A DNA stretch of 64,000 bases from the NCBI GenBank assembly GCA_010279815.1, contig QEOQ01000378.1, positions 559,906-623,905 on the forward strand, read 5' to 3'. Positions 13,036 to 24,284 of the stretch are shown here, piece by piece (positions within the stretch are counted from its first letter, which is position 1; each line of letters opens with the position of its first letter). The position numbers were made by a program, and so were the translations under genes. Below the pieces are notes generated by a model. That model did not search any database, was not told the origin of the DNA, and was given only the letters and a program-made list of their open reading frames with translations. This stretch comes from Brachionus plicatilis. Lineage: Eukaryota; Rotifera; Eurotatoria; Ploima; Brachionidae.

Positions 13036-13153
13036 TAATTTTCCAGGCGACAATATGTTGCTTCTGACCCAAAGTGTATTACCAGTATGCCGAAAAAGTT
13101 GTTCCGCAGGAACAGATGTACTCGGGAACTAAAATATGCTGAAAAAATTAAAT
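13036..13153 (+). CDS. Possible terminal exon, unknown protein
   Basis: After an acceptor-like TTTTCCAG (13046) a plus frame encodes a basic tail with R-R-Q-Y-V-A-S-D-P-K-C-I-T and K-K-L-F-R-R-N-R-C-T-R-E-L, then TAG. No upstream exon located; the minus strand is also partly open. Low confidence. Confidence 0.25.
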
Positions 13154-16100
13154 AGAAAAAAAATAAAAAAATTACAAAGAACTGAGACGGGTTTATAAAA
13201 AAAAAAAATTTATATATTTATTTAGAAACTATCTAATTTTTGCCTTTTTTTATTTTAAAAACTTTAACATAACTTTAACGCCTTTAAGGCATTTAATGAA
13301 AATAAAAAATAATAATTGTTTGCAAAATAAAAATTGTTATGTGGTAAAATCTTTGTAAAACAAACTTAAAGAAAACATTTTGATAGAAAAATATTTCATA
13401 AAAATAAGTTCATAGAATTTTTTTTTTTATAAATTATTTAACAACTTTTACTGAAAAATATATAAAAAAACACAAATTTCGATTTCATTAAATTAAGTAA
13501 TGTTGTTTTTTAGAACAAATTTTAAATGTTTTTACGTTTTATTAAATCTTGAAATAATTTTTTTTAAATTTCGATTTTAATTAGTTATATATTTAAGAAA
13601 ATTTTTTTAGAATTTTGTCCATGAGAATTTACGAGAGATTATTTCACTGAAAAAAAATCCATGATAAGTTATCTATGAATTGTTTAATATCTTGTTTAAT
13701 ACCTTTTTTTTTGGAGATTGTGAGGGGCGAATCATGAAGAAAAAATTTTATCATGCTAAAAAAAAAACTTCGAAATCAAATTTACAATTTCCTTTTACCT
13801 AACTTTTACCTTTTACCTAACGTTTTCTTCTACTACGTTAACCAAAAAAACCCTAAATTGTGTACGCTTTTTAGTTAAAAAAAATTTTACTAGACTATAG
13901 TATTAACCTAAAATTATTTACAAAAATAAACCATACTCGCTCCATAAATTCTTGACCACATTGCTTTGGGAAGAAAATTTGGACTAAAAGCACACTTAAC
14001 ACAAAATAAACCGATAGAACTAGTATGTATTCTTTTATAATATATTTAAATCTGTGTTACTTTTTTCAATAAAAAAAAGCGATAATTTTTGATACAATTA
14101 AATTTTTAATAATTCATCAAATCATATTATTTTAGCCTCCGTTTATTTTAATTAAGCATAAATTTAACTATCTGTTTACCTTATTTAAATAATTTTTACC
14201 ATAAATTATATAAAAGTACCAAAATATTAATACCAAAAAAAATGTTATTGCTTACATTTGTTTCTACGACAATGTATGCAATAAACATCAATAGATATAC
14301 TTCTTTTTAAACTTTATTCTAGATATTTTAAATTTATTATCATTTTAAATTGCTATTAAAATAATGGATCTTGATTGTCGCTGATCCAAGATACAGCTGA
14401 TTTTGGGAGCATCAAAAAATTATTTTTGTTTGAATGGAAAATTTCTTCCTTAATACCATTTTCTTCGTCACAAACTATACCAGGATGCTAACTCTTTTTT
14501 TGAATCAATTGGTAAATTCATGCAGATAATTTTAAAATCCACCTTTCATTAAACTTTTATTTTAATCGAATATTTAACATATTAATTTTAATTACTTTTT
14601 AATCTCATTTTGGATAAAATGCATGAAAATTTTTTTAATTCTTGGTTTTTTAATTATTCTTAGTTTTATAAATGGCATGCTTTTCTTAATTTGTGGTTAA
14701 AGCTTTAACAATGGTTCATTAAAAAGTGGTCACCTAAAATTGATATTCGTTTTATGAAAAAATACATCAATTTAGCTTTTCAAATTTAATCTTTAGTTTT
14801 TCACAAAACATTTTTAAATCAAAAAATTGGAATCATTTAAATAAACTAAAATTTAGTCACCAAAAATATCTAAATTTAAAAAAAAAATTTATTTCATAAA
14901 AAATTCATAATATAATTTCTTATATCAACCATATAAAAGATCTTCAAATATGAAAATTGGTTAAAAAAATGTGAACAAATATATAACTTTGAACAAATAG
15001 TAAGTATTTATGTAATGGTATTAGAGTTCTCAAAAGAATTAGTTTATATTTTTTGAGGTAAGGTTCCATTCGCCAATTGATGGTCCATTTGAATGTATCG
15101 TTTAATTCTTCTTAAAGCAAAGAAAGTTTAATTTTGAACTTATAAAAAATTTTAATTAAAATCTTAATTAAATGCTTATTTTCAGAATTAATTTTAACTT
15201 AATTTTTTTTACCAGATATAATTAATCAATCATTTAAGTATAGAGAAGCTGAGAGCAAAGATTTGAGATTTGCATAAATATAACATTTTTTTTATGAAGG
15301 CGCTATAATTAAATTGAATTTGTTAAAGCTTAAAGAAAATTAAAATGTGTAATTTGTTTACATTGTTTGAGTTGATGCACAATATTTATACGTAAGTACT
15401 AAAAATTATTTGATATTTTTTTTCGAAATTTACATCTTTTAAAAATTAGGCTTATGTGTAATTTCAAAATAAAATATGAAAACTTTTTTTTAATTTAATT
15501 AAATGGCCAAAAATTAGACTCTTAAAAATTTTTAAAAATAAAATATTCAAATAAAATCTGTCATTAATTTTTGAAGACTAAGTTTTGCTTTGATTTTTGC
15601 GCCCAAAGATTTAGTTGAGTAAAAGTTGGAAAAAGATCTTATTTTCGAAAAAAATAATTTTAAAATAAATTAGAACAAATCGTTTCTTCCATTATAAGAA
15701 CAGTATGAAATTACTTATCTTTCAGTAGAAATATTGTCTTGTAAAATAAAAAAATATTGAAGATATTTCAAAATTAAAAGTTTTTTTCCTATCAAGTCTT
15801 TAAAAATTAAAAATTAAAAGTATAATAGTTAGCGGTTTAAATTGGTTTTTTAAATTTTTTGAGCTGACTTATTAACTATATCAATTTAGCAATACTCAAC
15901 AATTAAATTTCATCTATTATATTGAGAGTTTGGTCTCTTAGAAAATTATTATTTATTACTAAAATAAAAAAATCAATTTAACATTCTTGTAGATACCCTG
16001 ATTTTTGTATGTATGCGAGATTTTGGTTGCTAAATGATGGACTTTTTCAATTGACATTTATAATGGTTTTTGATTTTATCTGTATTTTTATTTTTAAATT

Positions 16101-16710
16101 TTTAAAATTTTGAATAAAATAAATGACTGCGTATTTATGATTGATAATTAACAAGCTAAAATAATTTAATTTTTTCTTGAACTATGCCATATTCTTTATT
16201 CGTCCAAGTATCTCAAATAAGTCGATATTAGCTTACAAATCTTAAAATTCAGCGAAAATTTCAAAAAGAAAAAAAACACTTAAATTGCATGTAAAGACTG
16301 AAAATATATTTTTGGCAATTTTCTAATTTATCTTAAAAATAATTGGTAACATTTTTATAGCAGAGATATTAAGCAGCTTGTAATCCAAAAAAAAAACAAT
16401 TGCGAAACAAATCTAATCGAAAAATAAAAGAAATAAGAAGTTAATAAAAACAATTTTATTTTCTAAAATGTTTATTTCTAAAACTTTTTATTCGCACATT
16501 TTACAATATGATTTTTTATTTTAATAATTTCAATTTTTAAATCTGTAAAAACTAAAGCTTAACAAGATTTATACATAAGAAATTAATTATTTTTATAATA
16601 AATTATTTCTTAAGGCCTTTATTTCTTTATTTAGCTAATTTTTCTTTTAACCAGAAAATTTATTCACTTATATTCTAATTATTTTTTTTACTTCTAATTT
16701 TCTTAAAAGT
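13154..16710. other. Mostly gene-free AT-rich interval
   Basis: No solid gene apart from the minus remnant at 14356-14521. A short repeat tail with a CGCCTTTAAGGC hairpin lies at 13262-13310 on plus. A minus open frame at about 13915-14042 contains C-V-K-C and P-K-A-M-W-S-R-I-Y-G-A but the plus strand is open too, so I do not call it. Confidence 0.45.
14356..14521 (-). pseudogene. Frameshifted unrecognised coding fragment
   Basis: A minus ATG frame (M-N-L-P-I-D-S-K-K-E-L-A-S-W-Y) stops at TGA. One base away in frame, a protein-like stretch continues: D-E-E-N-G-I-K-E-E-I-F-H-S-N, then L-P-K-S-A-V-S-W-I-S-D-N-Q-D-P-L-F and TAA. The two parts look like one protein broken by one indel. Family not recognised. 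Confidence 0.35.
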
Positions 16711-17425
16711 GAAAATGGTGAAGATTTTACTCTGAATCAAGATACACTTTTACCAAATCCAAATCCAGCAACTCTTGAACCTATTTCTCGGAATGAAAAT
16801 GAAATTCGTCAACCAGCAAAAAAGAATAGGAAGACCAAAAAAGAATTAATTTTTTTTTCATTTTATGCTTCACAGTTTTGGTATTTTTGTTTTCTGGTGA
16901 CAAATAATAATTTTTCTGTAACAAAAAAATTAGTTTCAAAAAAATTATTTAGAATATTATTTAGCTCAACAAAAAAAACATTTAGCTGATGAAAAGAAAC
17001 ACTTCTTATTTCTGAATATGTTTTTATTTTTTTGTTTGGACAAAATTTATGTCATTTAAAAATGACTAGGATTTTAAGAGCAAAATAAATGCAAAAATTC
17101 AAATTTTTGTAAATTTATTTCAAAAAATAAAAAAGTGACAAATTGAAGTTAAAACACACCAAATTCTAATTAATAATCTTACCATTATCTTTTTAATCAA
17201 CCTGGAAAATTTTACCTCTGAGTCCTAGCTTTGAAATTTTACTGTTTTAACCAAACAAAAAAAATAAATTTCATAAGCCAATTTAGAAACGAAATTTTAA
17301 TCTGGTTACAAAATCAAACATCGCGCAAATCTTTTGTTCTTCCTTCTATTGAAATATCACCAAGTCTAGATACTCATTTGGAATTAAATGTCTCTAATTT
17401 AATTCGTTTTCAAAATCTAGCATAA
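16711..17425 (+). CDS. Possible two-exon gene, unknown
   Basis: A T-rich tract ending AAAAG (16710) precedes a protein-like plus frame: S-E-N-G-E-D-F-T-L-N-Q-D-T and later R-Q-P-A-K-K-N-R-K-T-K-K-E-L. A second open frame (about 17216-17425) contains F-I-S-Q-F-R-N-E-I-L-I-W-L and L-P-S-I-E-I-S-P-S-L-D before TAA. How, or whether, the two are joined is not resolved, and neither has a convincing start. It sits just upstream of the LRR gene but seems separate. Confidence 0.25.
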
Positions 17426-17538
17426 AACAAAGATTAAATTTATTAAATTTTATTAAAACAAAATCTTTTTGTCAAATATTTAAATAAAAATATTATCTAA
17501 ACCCAAAGCTATTTATTTTTTTTTCTGAATCTAACAAA

Positions 17539-19113
17539 ATGAAAGTTCTACTAATCTTATTTTTGGCCAATTTGGTACGATCTCAATCAACAGGTCCGGA
17601 ATGCCTAGTTCCATATTGCTATTGCACAAGTCCTGTTTCACTCCATTGTGCAAATTTCACCCGCTTTAACCAACTTGACTTTGGCCGCACAAATGGCCGG
17701 GTTTTCCAAAAAGTCGACCTCATTCCCCTAGTTTTCCTGGACTTGAACGAAAACCTGAACCTAAACGGCTTGAGGCTGAACGGAAAGCTCTCTTTTTCCA
17801 ACATACGCTCCATCAACCCTTTCCACAACCCATTTCGTGTGATCGCCCACGAAAGATTTGACTTGGCATTCTACAATTCAAATTTTAGATTTACCAATTC
17901 AATTCAGCCAAGTCAGAGTGAAAATTTGATCCTTTCAAACTGTTCGCTTGACACCAACACCCAAGGCCTCAACTTCATATTCTCTGATCTGAACTTGGTT
18001 GAGTTTATCCTGTGCAGTGTTTATTTTGACAAGCCAGTGTGTCCAGCACTGTTCCGCAATTCAGTAATCCGCAACATGATCATAACTGACCCTATCGGAG
18101 CCTTTGGCTTCAGTGAAATCCGCCAAGACCCCATTATCCTAGATCCACTGCTTTTTCTCAACTCCTACATATCCCAAATAGAATTTGCCTATTCACCCGA
18201 AAGTACATCTCCCCAGTACATTGACACCAAGCACATTCTTCAACCAGGGCTTTTTTTGTACTTGGAAAGAATCAACATAGTGTCAGCCCGTAGATTAGCC
18301 TACATCCAAGAGGACACATTCAAAAATCTGCCCTCTCTGAAAAAACTGGAGCTGAACAATGTGCCATTGAAGAATTTGTTGACATATAACAGGCGGTGGT
18401 TGAAAAATATGAACTACCGAGAGCGGTTTTATGACATAGACTACATCCGCTTGAATTCCTCCATGGCCAATAAAGTATTCCAGTTCATAGTCTGGGCCAA
18501 CGAAGACTGGAACTTTGAAGAAGAAAAGGACATTTGTTTATTCAAAAATTTTCCCCATGGCAAGCTAGTTTTTCCATTTTTGCTCTTCACCAAACCCGAT
18601 TTGCCATGTACCTGCACCATCTACTGGCTCTACAAATACTTCACCAAATACCAGGACATTTACAATCTCAATCAAAATATAGCGCCGTACCACTGCTTCA
18701 GAGAGTCAAACTGGGACAGCTGCAAGTTTAATAATTTGTTTGAAAAATACTGTCCGGATACTGAGGATCCGGAAGAATTTTTTACCACTTTGCGACCTGG
18801 CACAGGAACTGTAACAGGCCCCATTTTTACCCAGACACACACCACTTCAGATGTCACAAGTGATCGTCCGACTACAAGTTTTATGCCGAATATTGTGCAA
18901 GATAAGCAAGGGTGTCGATACAGTAAACCGGCTTTAATAATATCTATTGTTTTAAGTGTAGTAGCGGCTATTATAGTTGTGGTTTTGGCAATTTTGTACT
19001 ACCAAGTTTGTAAGCAAATTAGAAGTGAAAGAGTTTTGGACAGAGTGGAAATGATTCATCAACCAAGTGAACAAAATAAGTCAAATTCAAATGATTCTGA
19101 AGAAAAGATTTGA
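17539..19113 (+). CDS. LRR-type single-pass membrane protein
   Basis: 524-aa type I membrane protein in one exon. Residues 1-15 are a signal peptide. A cysteine cluster follows (C22, C27, C29, C37), spaced like an LRR N-terminal cap. The middle contains diverged leucine-rich segments, clearest around 240-282 (I-Q-E-D-T-F-K-N-L-P-S-L-K-K-L-E-L), and a cap-like cysteine set near 333-405 (C357-T-C359). A threonine/proline-rich stalk (416-450) leads to a membrane helix at about 465-488 and a short charged cytoplasmic tail. Likely a cell-surface recognition or adhesion protein; no ligand can be inferred. The ATG was chosen because it opens the signal peptide. AATAAA follows soon after the stop (about 19150). 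Confidence 0.8.
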   Translation: MKVLLILFLANLVRSQSTGPECLVPYCYCTSPVSLHCANFTRFNQLDFGRTNGRVFQKVDLIPLVFLDLNENLNLNGLRLNGKLSFSNIRSINPFHNPFRVIAHERFDLAFYNSNFRFTNSIQPSQSENLILSNCSLDTNTQGLNFIFSDLNLVEFILCSVYFDKPVCPALFRNSVIRNMIITDPIGAFGFSEIRQDPIILDPLLFLNSYISQIEFAYSPESTSPQYIDTKHILQPGLFLYLERINIVSARRLAYIQEDTFKNLPSLKKLELNNVPLKNLLTYNRRWLKNMNYRERFYDIDYIRLNSSMANKVFQFIVWANEDWNFEEEKDICLFKNFPHGKLVFPFLLFTKPDLPCTCTIYWLYKYFTKYQDIYNLNQNIAPYHCFRESNWDSCKFNNLFEKYCPDTEDPEEFFTTLRPGTGTVTGPIFTQTHTTSDVTSDRPTTSFMPNIVQDKQGCRYSKPALIISIVLSVVAAIIVVVLAILYYQVCKQIRSERVLDRVEMIHQPSEQNKSNSNDSEEKI

Positions 19114-20192
19114 AAAATTCAGCTTTTTTTTTTAATTTTTGCTCATTGAAAAATAAATATATAAGATTATAAATATATAAAATAATAATATAAGTTTTAA
19201 GGAATTTTTTCTTTCTATTTTCGTTGTAAATTATTCAAGATTTAATTTAATACAAAGATTAAAATTATAATAAGATTGTGAATCAAATCTTGTTTTACAA
19301 GTTTGAAATTAATTAGCTAGCGAAAGAAACAACTTTTTAATGGTTTTTTAATTATTTTAATAAAGAATCTTTGTCAAAAATTTTTAATTATTCTAATGGC
19401 TTTGCTGCCAAATTCCGCATTTCTGTAAATTATTTTTACAGAAACGTAATTTCTGTAAAAATAATTTCTGTAAAAATAATTACGTTATTTTTACACATAC
19501 GTAATTTTTCGAAAAATTACGTATGTAAGAAAAGGTTAAATTACGAAAAATTACGAAAATTTCGAAAAATTACTTAAAATTACTCAAATTGTTTACCAAT
19601 AGATTGAAAACATAAATAAAGAAAAATTTTTCTGTAAACAAAGAAATTAGCTTCAAAAAAAATAGCTTTTAAAAAATGATATAGCTGCAAAAAAATGCAC
19701 GTTTTTTTGGTTCTTGCTCGATCTTGTGACCAATCTTATTTTTTTAAATATAAAACAGAAATTAGTTTTCTAGAATCTATATTTAAAATTCAAAATTTCC
19801 TGTAAATTTTTCTTAATTTTTTTTTTTTTAATTACAAATATATGTGACCTAAATTGAATTTTTATGACAGTAAAAAAATTAAGTGACCAATATTTTTAAA
19901 ATTTGTATCAAAATTTGACTTGCTTGGTAACATAGTATGTGACCAGGTAAAAAAAATGCCTGATCATATATTCGACATAAGTCACTTGGTCACATATTAT
20001 GTGACCCGCCTGGGAGAGGAAAACATAAGAGGCACGACTCGTTTTTTTTAATTTGCTAATAAAAAAAATTAGCTGATGAATAGAAATATTCTCTTCAAGA
20101 ATCCTAAAATAAATTTTTTAACAAAAATAATGATTTATTTATATTTTAACGAAATAAAATAAAAATTATTGTTTGGAAAAAGTTATTTAAGG
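19114..20192. repeat. Intergenic, palindrome-rich AT sequence
   Basis: From 19420 to 19580 there are repeated TTTCTGTAAAAATAA and TTACGAAAAATTACG motifs, including a perfect 32-bp palindrome at 19495-19526 centred on TTCGAA. At 19840-20006 the motif TATGTGACC recurs and forms a palindrome around 19988-20006. The TTACGAAAAATTACG motif is also the core of the MITE at 54083-54701, so this may be a decayed relative. No gene seen. Confidence 0.5.
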
Positions 20193-20520
20193 GGCTGTCC
20201 GCCAAAAAGTAGACCGCATTTTCGACTGCCCCTTTTTTCCTGACCGTATTTTATTACGGTCCAAAATTTAGACCGCTAAGCTTACCGAATAGCTGACCGC
20301 CCATTAAAATGTTGACCGGTCAATGACCGGTCTGTTGATCAGCTTCTTCATCACTAGGATAGGTGGCTATGTTGTTAAAGGTGAACCAGATGAACGAGCA
20401 ATGACAACTGGCGACGATGATGAAGTTTGTGATTCTAAATCTTGGGCTGACGAACCAGCAATTTGGTTTCTATTAAAGGTGTCATACCCAAAGACAACTA
20501 TCTTGAAAACAAAGTAACTT
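20193..20520 (+). repeat. GACCG-rich segment, possible transposon end
   Basis: Begins GGGGCTGTCCGCC and then carries many copies of GACCG/CGGTC in about 150 bp, ending in TGACCGGTCAATGACCGGTC. A plus ATG frame of 64 codons begins at 20323 inside it and looks partly protein-like (T-G-D-D-D-E-V-C-D-S-K-S-W-A-D-E). I recognise neither. The sharp GGGGCTGTCC start resembles the terminus of a DNA transposon. Confidence 0.35.
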
Positions 20521-20859
20521 TAAAATATTTAAAAAGATTTCGCTTTTAAATATTAAAAACTGATTGTGAAAACTTTATTTATTTGTTTAAATTTTTAATA
20601 AAAATAAATGTACGAGCCAGCTACCAAAGCAGATATATAATATATATTATACTAACTTGTAAGTGAAATAAAACTGTCTTTTATTTATCCCTGCTTGTGT
20701 CATCCATTTATTGGCGTGACTTAATTGATTGCTGTTTGCAACCAACAAAAGAAAAAACTCAAAGAGAAAGTTTGAGTTCGCTGTAAACACCCTAACAGGT
20801 TCTACCTAAAGGGTATAACCGGACTTTTTCCAACTCTAAACTAGTTAGGTCAAGGTAGG

Positions 20860-22239
20860 ATTACATTTCCAGAGCGACGGTGATTTGTTTTCAAAATTAC
20901 AAAAACTAACCGTCAATCAAATGAATCAAAATAAGTTCTTTGGTACTAAGGCGTAATTCAAAACTCTCGCTTGGTATTGCAGAGAGGGGAGAACGTTTTA
21001 TGAAGAAGCTTTCAAGCGTTTCAAAACTGATAAAGCAAAAGATTTCAGTAATCTACAAAAGTACAACGAAAATTTTAAATTTGAGCCTGTTAGGACATTC
21101 GTAGAAGAATACTTCACGAGTGTAGATGTGTCCAAGTTAACTGACCATGAACTAAAAATTATTGAAAATCATCAAAAACACGAAATATTCTTTGATTGCG
21201 ATGTTCTTGATGATTTGAAGCAACACATGTGTCGAGGAAGTGATACTGTCGAAAAAAAGACAAACTTTAATACAACTTTCATTAACAATATTGAACCACT
21301 TACTGCGAATGAGGATGATGTTGATGAATGGTTTAACCAGTATGATAGAATTGCTTTCGCGAATGGTTGGTCAAGAGAGGAAAAAGGGAGAAAATTGCCG
21401 GTATGGTTGAAAGAAAAAGCCCTTAATACATGGTATGATATGCCTCAAGAAAGTAAACATGTAAACGAAAGAGTGAAATTTAAAATAATAGATAAAATGG
21501 ACAGATAGAACAATATATCATATCTACAAGAATTTTTTAACAAAACACAGAAAAATGGAGAAACAATTGACGATTATTCAGCAACCTTGAAAAAAGCTTT
21601 CAATAAGGCATTTAAATCGAGCGCAAGTGAAGATGTCAACAAGGCATTACTGGCTCGTTTCAGGACAAGTATTTTACCGGAAATACAGAGTATTATGTGC
21701 ACAAAGGAACCGAAAAACTACGAAGAAGCGGTAGAATGAGTAAATAAGAAATATCACTCGAGTTAAGACTAAGCACGATGACGATTAACAAGATTGACAA
21801 AGATCGATATAACGATAATAAAACTATCGCGAAGGATCATAGAAAAAGGAGAGGAACTAATAGGAGGGAAGTTTCAAATAGACGGAAAAGGTCAAAAAGT
21901 TACTTTTCAAACCGGAAATATAATCAAAGTAGAAGCAGGAGTAGATCAGTATCACCTCAAAGAAAATGTTATATTTGCCAAAAGAGGGGAATATAACAAA
22001 AAATTGTTTCCTGGGGCAGAGAAACATTTTTAGCCATCTTTTTGAGAACAAAGGCAATAATTTAAATTAAAAAGCACTGGTAGTCCGTGGGGTCTCCCAG
22101 TGCTCAATCACTCAAGTACAAAACCTCACAATGACATAACTGCAACATACGTAAAAGTCACTATCAATGGAACGAGAATCTTAACCACTTTAGATAGCGG
22201 AGCTGCAAAAACAATGATAAGCTCAGTATTAATCGACTA
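20860..22239 (+). mobile_element. Ty3/Gypsy-like gag-protease relic
   Basis: A plus-strand gag frame interrupted by at least three stops (about 20952, 21506, 21736) encodes a capsid-like region (E-W-F-N-Q-Y-D-R-I-A-F-A-N-G-W, then P-V-W-L-K-E-K-A-L-N-T-W-Y). A basic R/S segment follows with a truncated zinc knuckle (C-Y-I-C-Q-K). A protease fragment with the catalytic L-D-S-G-A motif appears at about 22185. Reverse transcriptase and integrase are absent; the copy is cut at about 22240. TTTATTGGCGTGAC at about 20712 might mark the LTR/primer-binding border, but no LTR pair is visible. Confidence 0.75.
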
Positions 22240-22321
22240 ATTTTGACCATGCCTGTGATTGTTCTTTTGTCAGCCTTCCTCTATTTCTTTTTGGCAAAGC
22301 TGGTCTGTTTGGGGTTTTCAT
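22229..22321 (-). pseudogene. Truncated N-terminal coding fragment
   Basis: A minus ATG frame of 30 residues, very basic and proline-rich (M-K-T-P-N-R-P-A-L-P-K-R-N-R-G-R-L-T-K-E-Q-S), ends exactly where the Gypsy relic begins. It looks like the first exon of a gene or transposase whose remainder was lost at the junction. Not recognised. Confidence 0.35.
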
Positions 22322-22630
22322 TTTTTATTTGTTTCATATTTTTTTTTAAATTCAATTGAAAATGAAAACTGAAAAATAGCAGCTATTTAAAAAAAAATAT
22401 TTTTTTTTGCAAAGCTTAAGAGTGTATGTTAAAAAACAAATTTAAAACTCATGGGGGTGTAATTTTAAAAAATTTTTAATCGCATGAGACAATACAAAAA
22501 ATGATTTAAAAGCACAGTGGGGTTTTGCTTAAAAATAAACTAAAATATTATGAGCATTTATTAAATTATTTTGACTTAACACCGTGGTTAAAGAGATAAT
22601 ATAAAATAAAAAAACCCAGGGGTTATTGTT
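22322..22630. other. AT-rich interval
   Basis: No gene seen; presumably leader sequence of whatever the minus fragment at 22229-22321 belonged to. Confidence 0.4.
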
Positions 22631-22732
22631 TAATAAGAAATGATAGACCTACTAAAGGTGGTGGTGGAAAGAGGCCAAACTCACTTTGATCAAAAAAAAA
22701 TCTTTAGTTAAACAAAACAAATTTATTTACAT
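22631..22732 (+). repeat. Dispersed repeat, copy 1
   Basis: About 100 bp, from TAATAAGAAATGATAGACC to AAATTTATTTACAT, recurs in inverted orientation at 58120-58245 with only a few differences plus a CT microsatellite there. It contains ACCTACTAAAGGTGG and GAAAGAGGCCAAAC. The family is not recognised. A hAT element begins immediately after it. Confidence 0.75.
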
Positions 22733-23587
22733 CAGGGATGTGCATTAAGTATTAAGTACTTAAGTACTTAAAAAAAAATAAAATTAAGTAAATACTTAAG
22801 TATAAATTTTTAAAAATTCGAATTTTTTTTAAGTACTTAAGTAAGATCGAATTTACTTAAGTATTTAAAAATACTTAACTTTTTGATTAACATTAATGAT
22901 TTCAGATTTTTTTTATTTCATTTGTTTATGACTGCAATTAAAAAAAATTTTTTTCACACACCAATTAAACACAATTTTTTATGCAGTATTATTTATTTGT
23001 TAAATAGAGAACAATAAAGCTTGAAGAAGACTCTCCTTCGTTTAACTTGTTGTATTAAATCAAAAACACAGTGCTTTGAAATTTAACCGCCATAAAAAAA
23101 ATTCTCTCAGCGCTTTTTTTTTACAAACAAAAAGTCCGCTATTGAAAGACCATGGGAAAATTTTACAGCTACTTGTAAACACTGTGAAAAAACGGTTAGA
23201 GGCTCAATTAAAGTAACAACTAACTTCACAAACCATATCAAAGACAAATGCAAAACCGCAAAGAAATCTACACCATTGTATAAGCAACCAACTTTGAGTG
23301 ATTGCCTCAAAGTTGAACCCCAAAAATGGAGCAAAACTAGCAAGGCTCAAAAAGAATGCGAAGATTTAATGGTTTCAACATTTGCCTTATGTTTGCTTCC
23401 TCTTAAAACTGATATGAGAGTTTTTGCAGAGTCTTTTCAAAAATTCAGCATGTTTTTTGCATTATTAAGCATTTTGCAGAGAGATTTAATCAAATACCAT
23501 TCAAAAATTATAAAAAAATTACTTTTTGATCTGATTTTTTTGATCCTTAACTTCAAGATGCCAAATTTTATGCCATTTTTATATTAA
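22733..23587 (+). mobile_element. hAT transposon relic with BED finger
   Basis: Starts CAGGGATGTGC and has subterminal TTAAGTACTTAAGTACTTAA repeats, as in hAT ends. The plus frame from 23107 encodes a BED-type finger (P-W-E-N-F-T-A-T-C-K-H-C, then N-F-T-N-H-I-K). It is followed by a diverged hAT segment (L-C-L-L-P-L-K-T-D-M-R-V-F-A-E-S-F). The frame then stops, so most of the transposase, including the catalytic core, is missing. No right end or target duplication was found. Confidence 0.7.
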
Positions 23588-23725
23588 AATACCGGTTTTA
23601 TCAATTTAAATAAAATTTCGTGACGCATTTCTTTGGCAATCTCAATTATTAAAGACCAATAGGAAAACTCAGCTTAACTGAAAATAAGCTGGTTATACTT
23701 TTCGTACAACTGAATCGCTTTTTTT

Positions 23726-23966
23726 TTAATTTCTATTATTCACATGAAGATCGATGGTTTTTCCTATCGACTCAAGCTCTTTTTTCGCCTCCAAATAGTT
23801 CAACAACACAAGCAAAAAATCACTGTCCAGCGATTTCAATTTGGTCATTTGCTTCCACTGTTTGAAAATCTCAGATTGGGCCAAAAAGTGGCATATTCAC
23901 TGCTTGCTGAGCTAGCCAGCCGACGCACCACATGTCTTCAAATGGACAATGTGCGGCTTTATGAGA
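23726..23966 (-). pseudogene. Protein kinase C-lobe fragment
   Basis: The minus frame at 23966-23871 reads H-C-P-F-E-D-M-W-C-V-G-W-L-A and then N-M-P-L-F, matching kinase subdomain IX (D-x-W-S-x-G ... P-L-F). A frameshift then leads into S-E-I-F-K-Q-W-K-Q-M and L-E-A-K-K-E-L, ending TAA at 23726. The N-lobe, catalytic loop and DFG are absent. A degraded kinase fragment; the subfamily cannot be told. Identification rests on one motif. Confidence 0.45.
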
Positions 23967-23989
23967 TCATAAGCTTCGTTGACCAAATT

Positions 23990-24260
23990 AAAAAAAAAAT
24001 TAAATTATTTTTTTTTCATTAATTTTTTTAATTTAAATTAAATTTTTTTTTCCATCATTAATTTTTTTAAATTAAATTTTTTTTTTCATCATTAATTTTT
24101 TTGATTTAAATTAGCTATTTTATTTTTAAATTAAATTTTTTTTAATTAATTTTCTTATTTTTAAATTGAAATTTTTTTAATTTTTTTTTTAAACCAAATT
24201 TTTTTTTTAATTTTAATTTTTTCTTAATTAAACTTATTTTAAAAATTTTATATAAAAAAA
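23990..24260. repeat. AT-rich imperfect tandem repeats
   Basis: Three imperfect repeats of a unit containing CATCATTAATTTTTTT plus AAATTAAATTTTTTTT, followed by poly-T/A. Simple-sequence spacer between the kinase fragment and the next gene. Confidence 0.6.
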
Positions 24261-24284
24261 AATATTTACGAGTTTGCCTAGAAG

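Noticed and set aside
13915..14042. Minus 42-codon frame with C-V-K-C and M-W-S-R-I-Y-G-A
   Set aside because: Protein-like, but the plus strand is also open and no neighbouring exon or homology could be named.
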